DNA of 64,000 nucleotides, from the NCBI RefSeq assembly GCF_022701255.1, contig NZ_CP031705.1, forward strand, positions 2,059,501-2,123,500. The letters run 5' to 3'. The translations under genes and the position numbers were made by a program. Under the pieces are notes generated by a model, which saw only the letters and a list, made by a program, of their open reading frames with translations, searched no databases and was not told where the DNA came from. Of this stretch, positions 27,953-36,566 are shown in pieces. Source of the stretch: Microcoleus vaginatus HSN003. Lineage in GTDB: Bacteria > Cyanobacteriota > Cyanobacteriia > Cyanobacteriales > Microcoleaceae. Positions within the stretch are counted from its first letter, which is position 1; each line of letters starts with the position of its first letter.

Positions 27953-28183
27953 CTAACAGGAAGTTTCGGAAGCCGTCTCGCCAAAGATTTCAAATTTTTT
28001 CAGCTCGCGAGACTCTTGTTTCACTCCTCCGGACATAGCTGCTAGTTGCAAAGCCATAAAAGCATTTAAGTCTTCCAAGTCATACTGGGTGGTAGTTAAC
28101 ATCCGCCGCAGTTGATTTTCTGCTTCAAGGGTTAGATAGCCTAGAGCTAGAGCTTGCTGGGCGAGATCGCGAATTAGTACCAT
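27953..28183 (-). CDS. small helical protein, tandem paralogue A
   Basis: A 76-residue protein, MVLIRDLAQQALALGYLTLEAENQL, with core YDLEDLNAFMALQLAAMSGGVKQES. About half its residues match the downstream copy, so they arose by tandem duplication and are probably cotranscribed (51-bp gap). The leader contains five regularly spaced GTGAC motifs (28253-28346), which could control it. Unknown function. Confidence 0.72.
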   Translation of the reverse strand: MVLIRDLAQQALALGYLTLEAENQLRRMLTTTQYDLEDLNAFMALQLAAMSGGVKQESRELKKFEIFGETASETSC

Positions 28184-28252
28184 AACACTTCGGAATTTTT
28201 CGGAATTTTATTGGTTCAAACTTCAGTATCAACTGTTTGCACAGAATCAGCA

Positions 28253-28356
28253 GTGACGGCTATTGCTCGATAGGTGTGACATGGTTACGGGCTACTCGTG
28301 ACAGCCGGAGTCGCAGAGTGTGACTAAGTATTGGCACAGTTGTGACGGCGATCACG
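28253..28356. promoter_or_regulatory. phased GTGAC direct repeats with a CRP-like palindrome
   Basis: GTGAC occurs at 28253, 28276, 28298, 28320 and 28342, spacings of 23, 22, 22 and 22 bp, about two helical turns. The last forms TGTGA-N6-TCAC (28341-28355), close to the CRP/SyCRP1 consensus. The array sits between the divergent 76-residue gene and the ChW-repeat gene. Function as an operator is inferred. Confidence 0.4.
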
Positions 28357-28369
28357 CGGGGGAGGCCAG

Positions 28370-28455
28370 AGGAGGAGTGTCCGAGTGGGGAGTCGGAGAG
28401 TGTCCGGGTGTCTGGGTGGGGGAGTCGGAGAGTGTCCGAGTGGGGAGTGGGAGAT
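28370..28455. repeat. G-rich direct repeats (GGGAGTCGGAGAGTGTCCG)
   Basis: GGGAGTCGGAGAGTGTCCG occurs twice, with shorter GTCCGAGTGGGGAGT units around it. The strongly G-rich strand has no coding content. It is in the leader region of the ChW-repeat gene. Confidence 0.7.
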
Positions 28456-28563
28456 GGGCAGGATTTTTCTTCCTTTGGACTAAGGACTAAGGACTACTGC
28501 CTTCTACCTTCAGAAGACGCTCAACGTCTATAATCAGCAAGTTAAATATTTACGGCAAGACAT

Positions 28564-30315
28564 ATGGAACTAGCTCATAAAGATTTGCTACAACAAATAG
28601 CCCGACTATCGGAAATTTATGCTAATTTGGCCGATCGCCTGTCTCAAGCAGCAAAACAACTGCAAGACTCTGGTCTTCCTCCCTCTGACAGCTTGCTGCA
28701 GGAAGTAGCAGCCTACAGCCGCAACTTTGCCGCAGTCCAAAAACAAGCTCTCGAACTCAACAAATCCGCGATCGCGCCGGGGGAAATTGCTTCCCTAAAA
28801 GACATTCAAAACTTAGCCGAGAGTGCCGCAGCTTCTGAAGGTAAAGCAGAAATTCGCGATGCAGCATTGAAAGTGATCGATCGAGTATTGGCGATCGCCC
28901 ACCGCGAACAAAGCGACTTCGCACCCTTACAATCAGTTCATGCCAAAGCCCGCGAACTGCAGCGCGCGATTTCCGAATCAACCCCAACTCAACTGCATTC
29001 CGACGCAGAATCCTTAGTCAGCGGCAAACACCCAGTTTCAGCAGTGCTCGCCCTGGTGGAACAGCAAGACAAATTAGATGACCAAGAGTGGGTAATTCTC
29101 GAAGAAACAGTCAGCGCCGCTTTTGGCAAACAAATCGCCGTAGCCATTTCCCGAGGCAAATTAACCATTGCTGAGATGGTAAAAGCCGCACCTGCAAAAG
29201 TCGAACCAGCATTTAAAGCAGCGCCAGAACAAAAAATCAGCGCCGAACCTTTGCCAGAAGTGATTGTCATCCCGTCAGGAAATGTTGCACCCAAGCAAGT
29301 TACAGTTGCGCCACAGATCCAGATTTTGGAATCCCCCCCACCTTCTGCCCCCATGCACGAGGTAATTATTGTTCCCAGCGTGGAAGTACCTCAGTCTCTT
29401 CAGACAACCGGTTCGGGGAACATTGTTTTTGGCGCACCCCGGAACATTCAACCAACGGTGGCAGTAGAGGGCGGTTTGGGAATCAAAGTTTTGGTGCACA
29501 TTCAGGGAATTGGCGATCGAACTTTCGGCGCTCAAGAATACGCGGGTTCTAAGGGGCGGGGGCTGCGCGTCGAAGGATTTGCGATTAATATCGATCCACC
29601 CATTTCCGGCTTAAAGGTCGAGTACATGGCTCACGTCGAAGGTGTTGGCGATACTCCTTGGCTTAGCGAAGGAGAATTGGCAGGTTTTCGGGGTCAAGCG
29701 AAACGAATTGAAGGATTTGCGGTGCGGTTGAGCGGGCCGCAAGCTGATAAGTACGACGTATTTTATGGCGCTCACATTCAGAATATCGGCGACACCGATG
29801 TGTCCTCCAACGGCGAATATTGCGGCACTCGCGGCAAAGCTTTGAGAATAGAGGGCATCAAAGTTTGGATCGCGCAGTCTGCGAGTTCCCAAGTTGTGGC
29901 GCCTGTGGGTTTAAAAGTGTTGGCGCATATTCAAGAAATGGGCGATCGAACTTTTAGCGATCGAGAATATGCGGGTACTAAAGCTCAAGGCCGCCGCGTG
30001 GAAGGATTTCAAATTAAAATAGAGCCTCCCGTGCCCGGTTTAAATTTGCAGTACATGGCTCACGTTGAAGGAGTTGGCGATACTGCTTGGATCTCGGAAG
30101 GGGAGTTAGCTGGATTCCGGGGCAAAGCCAAGCGGATTGAGGGATTTGCCGCCCGCCTGACAGGGTCACAAGCTGATAAATACGACGTATTTTACACAGC
30201 TCACATTCAAAATGTAGGCGATACTGCTGTTACTACTAACGGTCAATATTGCGGCACTCGCGGCAAAGGTTTGAGGGTTGAGGGGATGACGGTTTGGGTT
30301 GAGCCAAAAGCCTAA
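28564..30315 (+). CDS. protein with six ChW-type repeats
   Basis: A 583-residue protein. Residues 1-200 are helical and charged; 200-300 are a Pro/Val-rich linker. From residue 304 there are six ~48-residue repeats of the clostridial hydrophobic-W (ChW) type: Y.aHV(E/Q)g.GD...s.GE.aGt.Gk..R.EGf.i. They form two copies of a three-repeat block, starting at 304 and 449. ChW repeats in Firmicutes are surface or adhesion modules, but no signal peptide is visible here. The usual Trp after Gly is mostly replaced by Asp-Thr. Function unknown. Confidence 0.75.
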   Translation: MELAHKDLLQQIARLSEIYANLADRLSQAAKQLQDSGLPPSDSLLQEVAAYSRNFAAVQKQALELNKSAIAPGEIASLKDIQNLAESAAASEGKAEIRDAALKVIDRVLAIAHREQSDFAPLQSVHAKARELQRAISESTPTQLHSDAESLVSGKHPVSAVLALVEQQDKLDDQEWVILEETVSAAFGKQIAVAISRGKLTIAEMVKAAPAKVEPAFKAAPEQKISAEPLPEVIVIPSGNVAPKQVTVAPQIQILESPPPSAPMHEVIIVPSVEVPQSLQTTGSGNIVFGAPRNIQPTVAVEGGLGIKVLVHIQGIGDRTFGAQEYAGSKGRGLRVEGFAINIDPPISGLKVEYMAHVEGVGDTPWLSEGELAGFRGQAKRIEGFAVRLSGPQADKYDVFYGAHIQNIGDTDVSSNGEYCGTRGKALRIEGIKVWIAQSASSQVVAPVGLKVLAHIQEMGDRTFSDREYAGTKAQGRRVEGFQIKIEPPVPGLNLQYMAHVEGVGDTAWISEGELAGFRGKAKRIEGFAARLTGSQADKYDVFYTAHIQNVGDTAVTTNGQYCGTRGKGLRVEGMTVWVEPKA

Positions 30316-30323
30316 AAATTGAG

Positions 30324-30361
30324 AATGAATGGAAAATTGGCATTGGCATTTTCCATTCATT
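30324..30361 (+). terminator. hairpin after the ChW-repeat gene
   Basis: AATGAATGGAAAAT and ATTTTCCATTCATT make a perfect 14-bp stem with a 10-base loop, followed by TTG-rich sequence, 9 bases after the stop codon. Confidence 0.7.
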
Positions 30362-30648
30362 TTGTGTTGTTATATCAGCCCTAGTTGGTTCGTTTTTGTA
30401 TAATGTGCGCTCTCCGAGGAGCTGGTTTTATCAACCATCTCCGCCAAAAACTAATAATCCCATAAACCCGCCTCCTCTCAACGGTAAACGTCAATGTACA
30501 TTTTTTCCATTTGATAAAAGTCAAGGTTGATATAGGTTATTAGTTGTGGGGGGCGGATGTATGAGATGCTCCCAAGCTTACATTAACAAGCTTAGTATTC
30601 AATTACCTGTCAGTTCTTTCATAAATCGGAGTAGAGCGAGAGCAAACA

Positions 30649-30920
30649 ATGACACCAACAGTCTTAGGTATAGACATCAGTAAAAAAGACTTTCATGTCT
30701 GATTACTGAAAGAAAGTCGTGCGACTCTACCCAAAAAGTTTACGAACAATACTCAGGGCTTTGAGAGTTTACATAACTGGCTGACACAACAAAGTGTAGT
30801 CGAACTCCATGCAAGCACATGGAAGCTACTAGCATTTACGGGGAAGCTTGAGCAGAATTCCTTCATGGGGAAGGTTTTCAGGTTTCGACCCAATTATTTG
30901 ACTGCTACCCCTTGACAGGT
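30649..30920 (+). pseudogene. IS110-family transposase remnant
   Basis: The reading starts MTPTVLGIDISKKDFHV, the DEDD-transposase N-terminus of IS110 elements, then hits TGA at codon 18. After that it continues as LLKESRATLPKKFTNN, NTQGFESLHNWL. Near 30810 it shifts frame to MEATSIYGEA, stop, AEFLHGEGFQVS, the next conserved block. The rest of the transposase, including the C-terminal domain, is missing. The element is dead. Confidence 0.85.
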
Positions 30921-30931
30921 AAAGACAGTAT

Positions 30932-31074
30932 CTACTAGATAATGAAAGGAACAGAATTAGATTTTGTCGAACTGTTGTAGGGCGGGTTTATGTAGATTAT
31001 TTGTACTTATTAAATATTGTTGGTAAAACCGGCCGCTACCAGATAATGAAAGGAACAGAATTAGATTTTGTCGA
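30932..31074. repeat. 39-bp direct repeat bracketing a dispersed GC-rich repeat (copy 3)
   Basis: Bases 30932-30970 and 31036-31074 are the same 39-bp sequence with one mismatch, including the ATG and first codons of the hydrolase gene. Between them is a GGGCGGGTTTATG...TTGTTGGTAAAACC copy of the dispersed repeat (30978-31040). The upstream copy of the gene start stops after a few codons (TAG at 30978). Confidence 0.9.
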
Positions 31075-31897
31075 TCGCCAAACGGGAAGGCACTTGCTCG
31101 ATTCCCTGTATGAAAAATTTGCCAAACCCCAAATGCACGATACTTCTAAACCCAATAACCCGTCTATTTACATTCGGCACGAGTCAGGGCAAGTTGTTGA
31201 TGGAAATTATATCATAGAAAAAGTCTTTGAAGAGTCTCGCACTGGTTTTTATGCTGAAACTCGCGTTCCCATTTCTGGCAATAATCCGCCTGTTTTGGTG
31301 ATTCGCGGCTACGGTTCTTGGTATCCTTTCGATCACGTTTTGGAAGATACGCCCGATGTATTTAGGGCCAAACTAGAACGCCAGTTAAAATCGGCGCAAA
31401 CGGCGGGTGCTATTGATTGGATAAAGCAGCAATTTCACAGCGGGAATCCGCCCGATGTCATCGGAGAAAGTTTGGGCGGCAAAGTTGCTCAGCAAATAGC
31501 CACAAAATACCCAGATTATATTCGATCAACTGTAATTTTTAATTCTTTGGGCGTTTCGGAAAAGTTAGCTAAAACTTGCACGGCTAACAATGTTTTTCAC
31601 TACTTTACTTTAGGCGAAAGGTATGCTTTCTGGGCAAATGAAGGCGATTACATACCGGGAACGATTTTTGTGATTTCCCAGAAAGGCAACAACTGTTGTT
31701 ATAAAATCGAAGAGGCGATCGTCCGAATGGCGCGTTTTGAAGGCAAGTTTCAGAAAAGACGAGTCCTGGTGGTTGTATTGGCTCACTTGCTTTTGCTAAA
31801 CAGACACAATGCGATCGTCCTCAACAAGCGAAAGCCTGTAGTCGTTCAGATCGATCGCACTCAATTGCAAACTTTCCGAAAAAAGCGCTTTGTTTAA
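31046..31897 (+). CDS. alpha/beta-hydrolase-like protein, possibly rearranged
   Basis: A 283-residue protein beginning MKGTELDFVDRQTGRH. A serine-hydrolase nucleophile elbow GESLGGKVAQQIA is near residue 145, after VLVIRGYGSW, which resembles an oxyanion-strand region, so a lipase-like fold is likely. The C-terminal ~75 residues (KKRRVLVVVLAHLLLL and on) do not look like the end of a hydrolase and no catalytic His is obvious, so the 3' part may be rearranged. The ATG at 31046 is chosen because the repeat unit conserves it; an upstream TTG at 31001 falls within the repeat. Confidence 0.55.
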   Translation: MKGTELDFVDRQTGRHLLDSLYEKFAKPQMHDTSKPNNPSIYIRHESGQVVDGNYIIEKVFEESRTGFYAETRVPISGNNPPVLVIRGYGSWYPFDHVLEDTPDVFRAKLERQLKSAQTAGAIDWIKQQFHSGNPPDVIGESLGGKVAQQIATKYPDYIRSTVIFNSLGVSEKLAKTCTANNVFHYFTLGERYAFWANEGDYIPGTIFVISQKGNNCCYKIEEAIVRMARFEGKFQKRRVLVVVLAHLLLLNRHNAIVLNKRKPVVVQIDRTQLQTFRKKRFV

Positions 31898-31914
31898 ACT
31901 CAGACAGAATTCCT

Positions 31915-32391
31915 TCAGGCCACAGATGGCTGATTTTCCCGCGCTGCGACGGCCAGAAGCAGACAAAGTGCTGCGATCGCTTTTTCCCATTCTTGCTTTA
32001 CAGCGGTGGGTTGAACTTCATCAAAGGCGCTAACTAAACGAGGGATCGCTCGTTCTAATGCTTGTCTAGGAATTGATTTGTGCAGATCAACTAAACGAGT
32101 TAAACTTTCTTGATTCTTCAAAAAACCGACTACCCATTTCGTAGTATGATCGGGACTGTCAGGCACGTTTTTAATTCCTAGTTCTGTTTGCAACCAGTCG
32201 TAAAAAGGCGGCAGCTTTTGAGCTAAAACAGTTCCAGCAGTTGGCAAAGTTTCTTTGAGCAAATTAGTATCCAGACTTTCCAAGACTTGATTGAATTCCG
32301 GTGAATCCAGCAAGCTGGTTAATGGAAGTGAAAGCAGGGCTTCAGAAGCGTCAGGGGATACATTTAAAGTTCGCGAAAATGTTTGCAGCAT
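31915..32391 (-). CDS. hypothetical helical protein
   Basis: A 158-residue protein I do not recognise. It is predicted mostly helical: PDASEALLSLPLTSLLDSPEFNQVLESLDTNLL, then WVVGFLKNQESLTRLVDLHKSIPRQALERAI. There is no signal peptide. It is convergent with the hydrolase-like gene, 17 bp apart. Downstream neighbours give no functional hint. Confidence 0.5.
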   Translation of the reverse strand: MLQTFSRTLNVSPDASEALLSLPLTSLLDSPEFNQVLESLDTNLLKETLPTAGTVLAQKLPPFYDWLQTELGIKNVPDSPDHTTKWVVGFLKNQESLTRLVDLHKSIPRQALERAIPRLVSAFDEVQPTAVKQEWEKAIAALCLLLAVAARENQPSVA

Positions 32392-32495
32392 TGGAAAGTC
32401 TCTGGTAGAGATGACTTTTTTAGCCTAACAATCACGCGAATCAATGAATATGAGCTACCTCATATTAACAGAAGGTACGCACTGAAGTTGCGGCC

Positions 32496-32555
32496 GGGGC
32501 GGGTTTACTAGATTGTTGGTTTTTGACCGTTATGGTTGGTAAAACCCGCCCCTAC
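32496..32555. repeat. dispersed GGGCGGGTTT repeat, copy 4
   Basis: GGGGCGGGTTTACTAGATTG at the left and ATGGTTGGTAAAACCCGCCC plus CTAC at the right match the copy at 3677 closely. It lies between the hypothetical gene and the PhzF-like gene. Confidence 0.85.
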
Positions 32556-32585
32556 AGGTATTTACGATTATTTAAATTGCGGATT

Positions 32586-33470
32586 CTACACAAATTCTCC
32601 CTTAGCAACCATCACCACCTTACCACCCACCAAAACTGCTATTTCCCCTTCATTTTTGGCAGCTTGTAACAACAGCAAAGAAGGTCGCTCGATTTCATAA
32701 CCCTGCTCAACTCTGACATCAATCTTTGCTTCCCCATAATAAGCATATTCTACCAAATATCCCGCCAAACAGCCGTTAGCACTGCCAGTCGCCGGATCTT
32801 CTGGAATTCCTAATGAATGGGCAAAAACTCGCACGCTTAAATCATTAAGGTCGCTGTAAGTTTCTGGGCAAAATATCAAAATTTCTTTCGCTTCCATTGT
32901 ATCAACTAGCTCAAAATATTTATCTAAGTTGACTTGAGCTTTTTTGAGCGATGCAAGAGTTTTTAATGGGACAATAATAAACGGTACTCCCGTAGAAACT
33001 TCTTGAATTGGGAAGTTTGGATCAATTTCATCGGGTGCTAAATTCAGGACATTTGCCAGAGTCTCGGCTGATAAAACTTGACCAAAACTAGGCGCGTTTT
33101 GTCGCATCCACAAAATATCTGCCGATTCATTGTGATAATTAAAAGTAACCGGAATTTGACCTACGGCTAGATTGAGAATTACTCGATCGACCTTTTCGCG
33201 AATAATCTCTTGCTGCAACACAAACGCAGTGCCCAAAGTCGGATGACCGGCAAAGGGCAATTCCTTCTTGGGCGTGAATATCCGCACGTCATAGCCGCCC
33301 TCTCGCGGATCGGGCGATCGAATAAACGTAGTTTCTGAATAATTGATTTCCCTCGCTATCAGCAGCATTTGGGCCTCAGATAGTTCGGCAACTCCTGCAC
33401 CGCAAAATACAGCTAGCTGGTTGCCAGCATATTTTGACTCGGCAAACACGTCAACTATATAAAAATTCAT
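32586..33470 (-). CDS. PhzF-family isomerase-like protein
   Basis: A 294-residue protein of the PhzF/diaminopimelate-epimerase-like fold. The N-terminal strand YIVDVFAESKYAGNQLAVF and the conserved catalytic-Glu segment INYSETTFI are present, followed by FTPKKELPFAGHPTLGTA, and EDPATGSANGCLAGYL in the C-terminal half. PhzF itself isomerises a phenazine precursor, but most homologues outside phenazine producers have unknown substrates. Cytoplasmic. No phenazine genes are nearby. Confidence 0.9.
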   Translation of the reverse strand: MNFYIVDVFAESKYAGNQLAVFCGAGVAELSEAQMLLIAREINYSETTFIRSPDPREGGYDVRIFTPKKELPFAGHPTLGTAFVLQQEIIREKVDRVILNLAVGQIPVTFNYHNESADILWMRQNAPSFGQVLSAETLANVLNLAPDEIDPNFPIQEVSTGVPFIIVPLKTLASLKKAQVNLDKYFELVDTMEAKEILIFCPETYSDLNDLSVRVFAHSLGIPEDPATGSANGCLAGYLVEYAYYGEAKIDVRVEQGYEIERPSLLLLQAAKNEGEIAVLVGGKVVMVAKGEFV

Positions 33471-33648
33471 AATTATGCCTTTGGTAAAAGCCGATCGACA
33501 ACTGATATTTTACATCGATCGCAACAAAGCAGATTTATGGATCGAGTCACTGCAACGATTTGGCACAGTTTAAAGAATCGCTTAAAATTGGAAATATTTA
33601 ATAGAAACAGCGATTGGTAATAATTTGTTGAGGGATTTGTACTGATGA

Positions 33649-34074
33649 GTGAGTTTAAAAAGGGATAAAACGCAATTAGCAGGGCAATTATTGGGGAGAT
33701 TGCTAGATTTTGAAATAGCTGAGATTCACGGGATTTCGGAACAGGCCAAGCAGTGGAAAAATAGTCCTTGGCTGTGGCATTTGAGGGCTAATTTAAAGCG
33801 GCCGGGAGAAGGATGTTTGAGAATTCTCACTGATCCTACTGGCTGGGTATCAGCAGCCGCGATCGCACCCAACCGCAAAATAGCGGTTTCCGGTTCATCG
33901 GATCGCACCCTAAAAATCTGGGATTTGCTTAGCGGCAAAGAAATTGCTAGTTTCAGCGGAGATGCCGAGTTTGATTGCTGTGCGATCGCCCCTGATGGAG
34001 TGACAGTTGTAGCGGGGGCTCGATCGGGCCGCGTGCATTTCCTGCGATTGGAGAAAGTTAGCGGCGGGCCATAG
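33649..34074 (+). pseudogene. WD40-repeat protein remnant
   Basis: Encodes up to 141 residues. LAGQLLGRLLDFEIAEIHGISEQAKQW resembles the linker ahead of WD40 propellers in large cyanobacterial NTPase-WD40 proteins; it is followed by only about two WD40 blades (SDRTLKIWDLLSGKEIASF). A seven-blade propeller would need about 300 residues, so this is probably a decayed gene that has lost its N-terminal domains and most blades. An in-frame ATG is missing; the ATG at 33645 is in another frame and stops at once. Confidence 0.65.
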
Positions 34075-34220
34075 CAGTTTTAAGTGCGATCGAGTCTTCC
34101 ATCGGCTTTCGTCGGGTTTTGTTTGACAAGACGTGGTTTCAACCGCCCGGCGTGAGCGAAAAAATTCGGTTCATAGGCGATCGCGTATAAAATCAGAATA
34201 AAAACATAGGAGTAATCGCC

Positions 34221-34775
34221 GTGAGCGTCACGACTGTAAAATGGACGGTTGCAGACTACCACCGCATCATTGCAGCCGGCATTCTGGAAGGGCGAAACGT
34301 TGAATTAATAGGTGGAGAAATCATCGAAATGGCTCCCGAAGGAGAATCTCATGCTTACTCTAGCGATGAGGCTGGAGAGTACCTAATTTATTTGCTGGGC
34401 GATCAAGCTAAAATCCGCCAAGGTAAACCGATTATCTTGCCGCCAAGCAACTCCGAGCCCCAACCCGATATCGCTGTAATTCAACGTTTGGGACAAGATT
34501 ACCGAGAACATCATCCCTATCCAGAAAACATCTTTTGGCTGATAGAATACTCGGATTATACTCTGAGCAAAGACTTGGGAATCAAGAGCAAGATTTACGC
34601 GGAAGCAGGCATTTCTGAGTATTGGGTTGTCAATTTGCGAACTATGGAATTAATAGTATTTCGAGAGCCTACCAATGAAGGATATCAATCGAGAGAAACT
34701 CTGACTCAGGGTAATATTAATCCGCTGGCTTTTCCTGATATTGCAGTTTCGGTCGCTCGAATATTAGGGGCTTAG
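34221..34775 (+). CDS. Uma2-family (DUF820) putative endonuclease
   Basis: A 184-residue protein with the Uma2/DUF820 PD-(D/E)xK-like fold: VELIGGEIIEMAPEGESHA, PDIAVI, and VIEY-type motif (WLIEYSDYTLSKDLGIKSKIYAEAGISEYWVVNL). Cyanobacteria carry dozens of these genes; many are thought to be nucleases linked to selfish or defence functions, but evidence is thin. The GTG start is preceded by TAGGAGT. Isolated gene, own transcription unit. Confidence 0.88.
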   Translation: MSVTTVKWTVADYHRIIAAGILEGRNVELIGGEIIEMAPEGESHAYSSDEAGEYLIYLLGDQAKIRQGKPIILPPSNSEPQPDIAVIQRLGQDYREHHPYPENIFWLIEYSDYTLSKDLGIKSKIYAEAGISEYWVVNLRTMELIVFREPTNEGYQSRETLTQGNINPLAFPDIAVSVARILGA

Positions 34776-34812
34776 GTAAATTGGACTTACGCAAAGAAAC
34801 CGGATTTTCTTG

Positions 34813-34857
34813 TTACCAGGCTCTGCCTGGTAACACAGATCCAGAGGCTCCGCCTCG
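34813..34857. repeat. CCAGGCTCTGCCTGG / CCAGAGGCTCCGCCTC repeat
   Basis: A 45-bp double-hairpin element between the Uma2 gene and trpE. A matching copy (about 40 of 46 bases) is inside the GT39 coding sequence at 58425-58468. Confidence 0.85.
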
Positions 34858-36405
34858 CTACTTCAAACAGCGAATTGCCTCCAACATACCCCTGGCTTTA
34901 TTGAGCGTTTCCTCATATTCCATATCCGGGTTAGAATCTGCCACCAAACCAGCACCTGCTTGCACAGAAACCGAATGTTTGTCACCACCTAAAGAACGAA
35001 CAACCATAGTCCGAATTGCGATCGCACTATTCAATTGCCCCTCAAAATCATAATACCCGTAAACCCCAGAATACGGCCCCCGGCGACAACCTTCCAACTC
35101 GTGCACAATCTCCATCGCCCGAATCTTCGGAGCACCGCTAACCGTACCCGCAGGAAAACCAGCTTTCAACAAATCCCAAGCTGTCTTATCCTCAGCCAAT
35201 TCTCCCACCACATTGCTCACAATGTGCATGACGTGAGAATAACGCTCAATTTCCATTAATTCGTCAACTTTTACAGTACCGTTGCGGCAAACTCTGCCTA
35301 AATCATTCCTGCCCAAATCAACTAACATGACGTGTTCCGCAATTTCCTTCGGATCTTGCAGCAATTCAGCAGCCAAAGCATCATCTTCTTGAGGAGTTTT
35401 ACCCCGGCGGCGAGTGCCGGCGATTGGTCGCAAAGTTGCTATCTTTTTGCCATCAGGAGTGTTTTCCGCCTTCACCATAATTTCGGGACTCGAACCGATA
35501 ATCTGCCAATCTCCGAAATGAAAATAAGCCATATACGGAGAAGGATTAATCAGACGCAAAGAGCGGTAAAGTGCAAAAGAATCGCCACTGTATTCAGCCT
35601 CTAGTCGCTGCGAAATAACTACTTGAAAAATATCTCCGGCTTTGATATAATCCTTAGCCTTTAAAACATTGGCACAATACTTTTCACGGGTAATATTGCT
35701 CGTGTAAGCCAATTCTGTATTTCCGGTTGTGGAACGGGAATCTTGCCCGTTATTGGGAGGTGTCCATTCTATGAGAGTAGATTGCCGGGAAAGCGGCGAT
35801 TGCAGCTTCTGAACTAACTTACCAACGCGATCGCACGCTTGCTGATAAGCCTCGGCTAAATCAATCCCAACACCCCGCAAATCCGCATAGGCGACGACCC
35901 AAATTTTCCGCTTCACCTGGTCGAAAATCAGCAAATTATCCACCTGCATCCACAACCCATCCGGCAAATCATTCTCGCTGGCTGGATGCACGGGAACTCG
36001 CGGTTCTATCCACTTAATTAACTCGTAACCCCAAAAACCAAATAACCCGCCAATTCCCGCCGGCAACTGCGGCAATTTCACCGGTTGATAAGACTGCAAA
36101 CATTCAGTTAAAGCTACAAACGGATCGCCCGTAAATACTTTTTCGGAACCGTCACGGTAAACTTGAGTTGTGCGAGCTCCCCTTGCCTCCAAAATCCACA
36201 ACGGATCGCACCCTAAGAAACTATAACGCCCAAGTTTTTCCCCACCTTCGACCGACTCCAGCAGAAAACTGTAAGGTTGACCCGCACAAACCCGATACCA
36301 CGCAGACACCGGCGTATCCAAATCAGCAACCCATTCTTGATACACGGGTACAAAATTGCCTTGTTTCGCCAGTTCCGAAAATTGTGAGAAATCGGGGAAT
36401 ATCAT
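34858..36405 (-). CDS. trpE: anthranilate synthase component I
   Basis: A 515-residue chorismate-using enzyme that makes anthranilate, the first step of tryptophan synthesis, with the TrpG subunit. Motifs: [42 protein letters not shown] and [16 protein letters not shown] chose ATG 36405 ([15 protein letters not shown]); the reading could extend 88 residues upstream but only through heptad repeats (LLPSSFF units) and the neighbouring gene. A linker at about residues 219-230 ([10 protein letters not shown]) is encoded by a dispersed palindromic repeat. The gene lies downstream of the GNAT gene and psaD. Confidence 0.95.
   Translation of the reverse strand: MIFPDFSQFSELAKQGNFVPVYQEWVADLDTPVSAWYRVCAGQPYSFLLESVEGGEKLGRYSFLGCDPLWILEARGARTTQVYRDGSEKVFTGDPFVALTECLQSYQPVKLPQLPAGIGGLFGFWGYELIKWIEPRVPVHPASENDLPDGLWMQVDNLLIFDQVKRKIWVVAYADLRGVGIDLAEAYQQACDRVGKLVQKLQSPLSRQSTLIEWTPPNNGQDSRSTTGNTELAYTSNITREKYCANVLKAKDYIKAGDIFQVVISQRLEAEYSGDSFALYRSLRLINPSPYMAYFHFGDWQIIGSSPEIMVKAENTPDGKKIATLRPIAGTRRRGKTPQEDDALAAELLQDPKEIAEHVMLVDLGRNDLGRVCRNGTVKVDELMEIERYSHVMHIVSNVVGELAEDKTAWDLLKAGFPAGTVSGAPKIRAMEIVHELEGCRRGPYSGVYGYYDFEGQLNSAIAIRTMVVRSLGGDKHSVSVQAGAGLVADSNPDMEYEETLNKARGMLEAIRCLK
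35727..35751. repeat. dispersed palindromic repeat inside trpE
   Basis: These 25 bases match 22 of 25 positions of the right arm at 24426-24450 (GGAACGGGAATCTTGCCCGTT here). The insert is in frame and encodes part of a variable surface linker. Confidence 0.8.
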
Positions 36406-36412
36406 ATATATC

Positions 36413-36510
36413 AGAAGGAAGAAGGAAGAAGGAAGAGGGAAGAAGGAAGAGGGAAGAAGGAAGAAGGAAGAAGGAAGAAGGAAGAGGGAAGAAGAAAGAA
36501 AGAAGAAGGA
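36413..36510. repeat. purine heptad repeat in the trpE leader
   Basis: About 100 bp of GAAGGAA / GAGGGAA heptamers begin 8 bp upstream of the trpE ATG, so they form the 5' leader. This is the reverse complement of the tract at 18740-18840. Confidence 0.9.
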
Positions 36511-36566
36511 AAATGGAATCCTGGCAATAATTTCAGTGATGAAAAGCGTCCTAACCGTCTTGGTGC

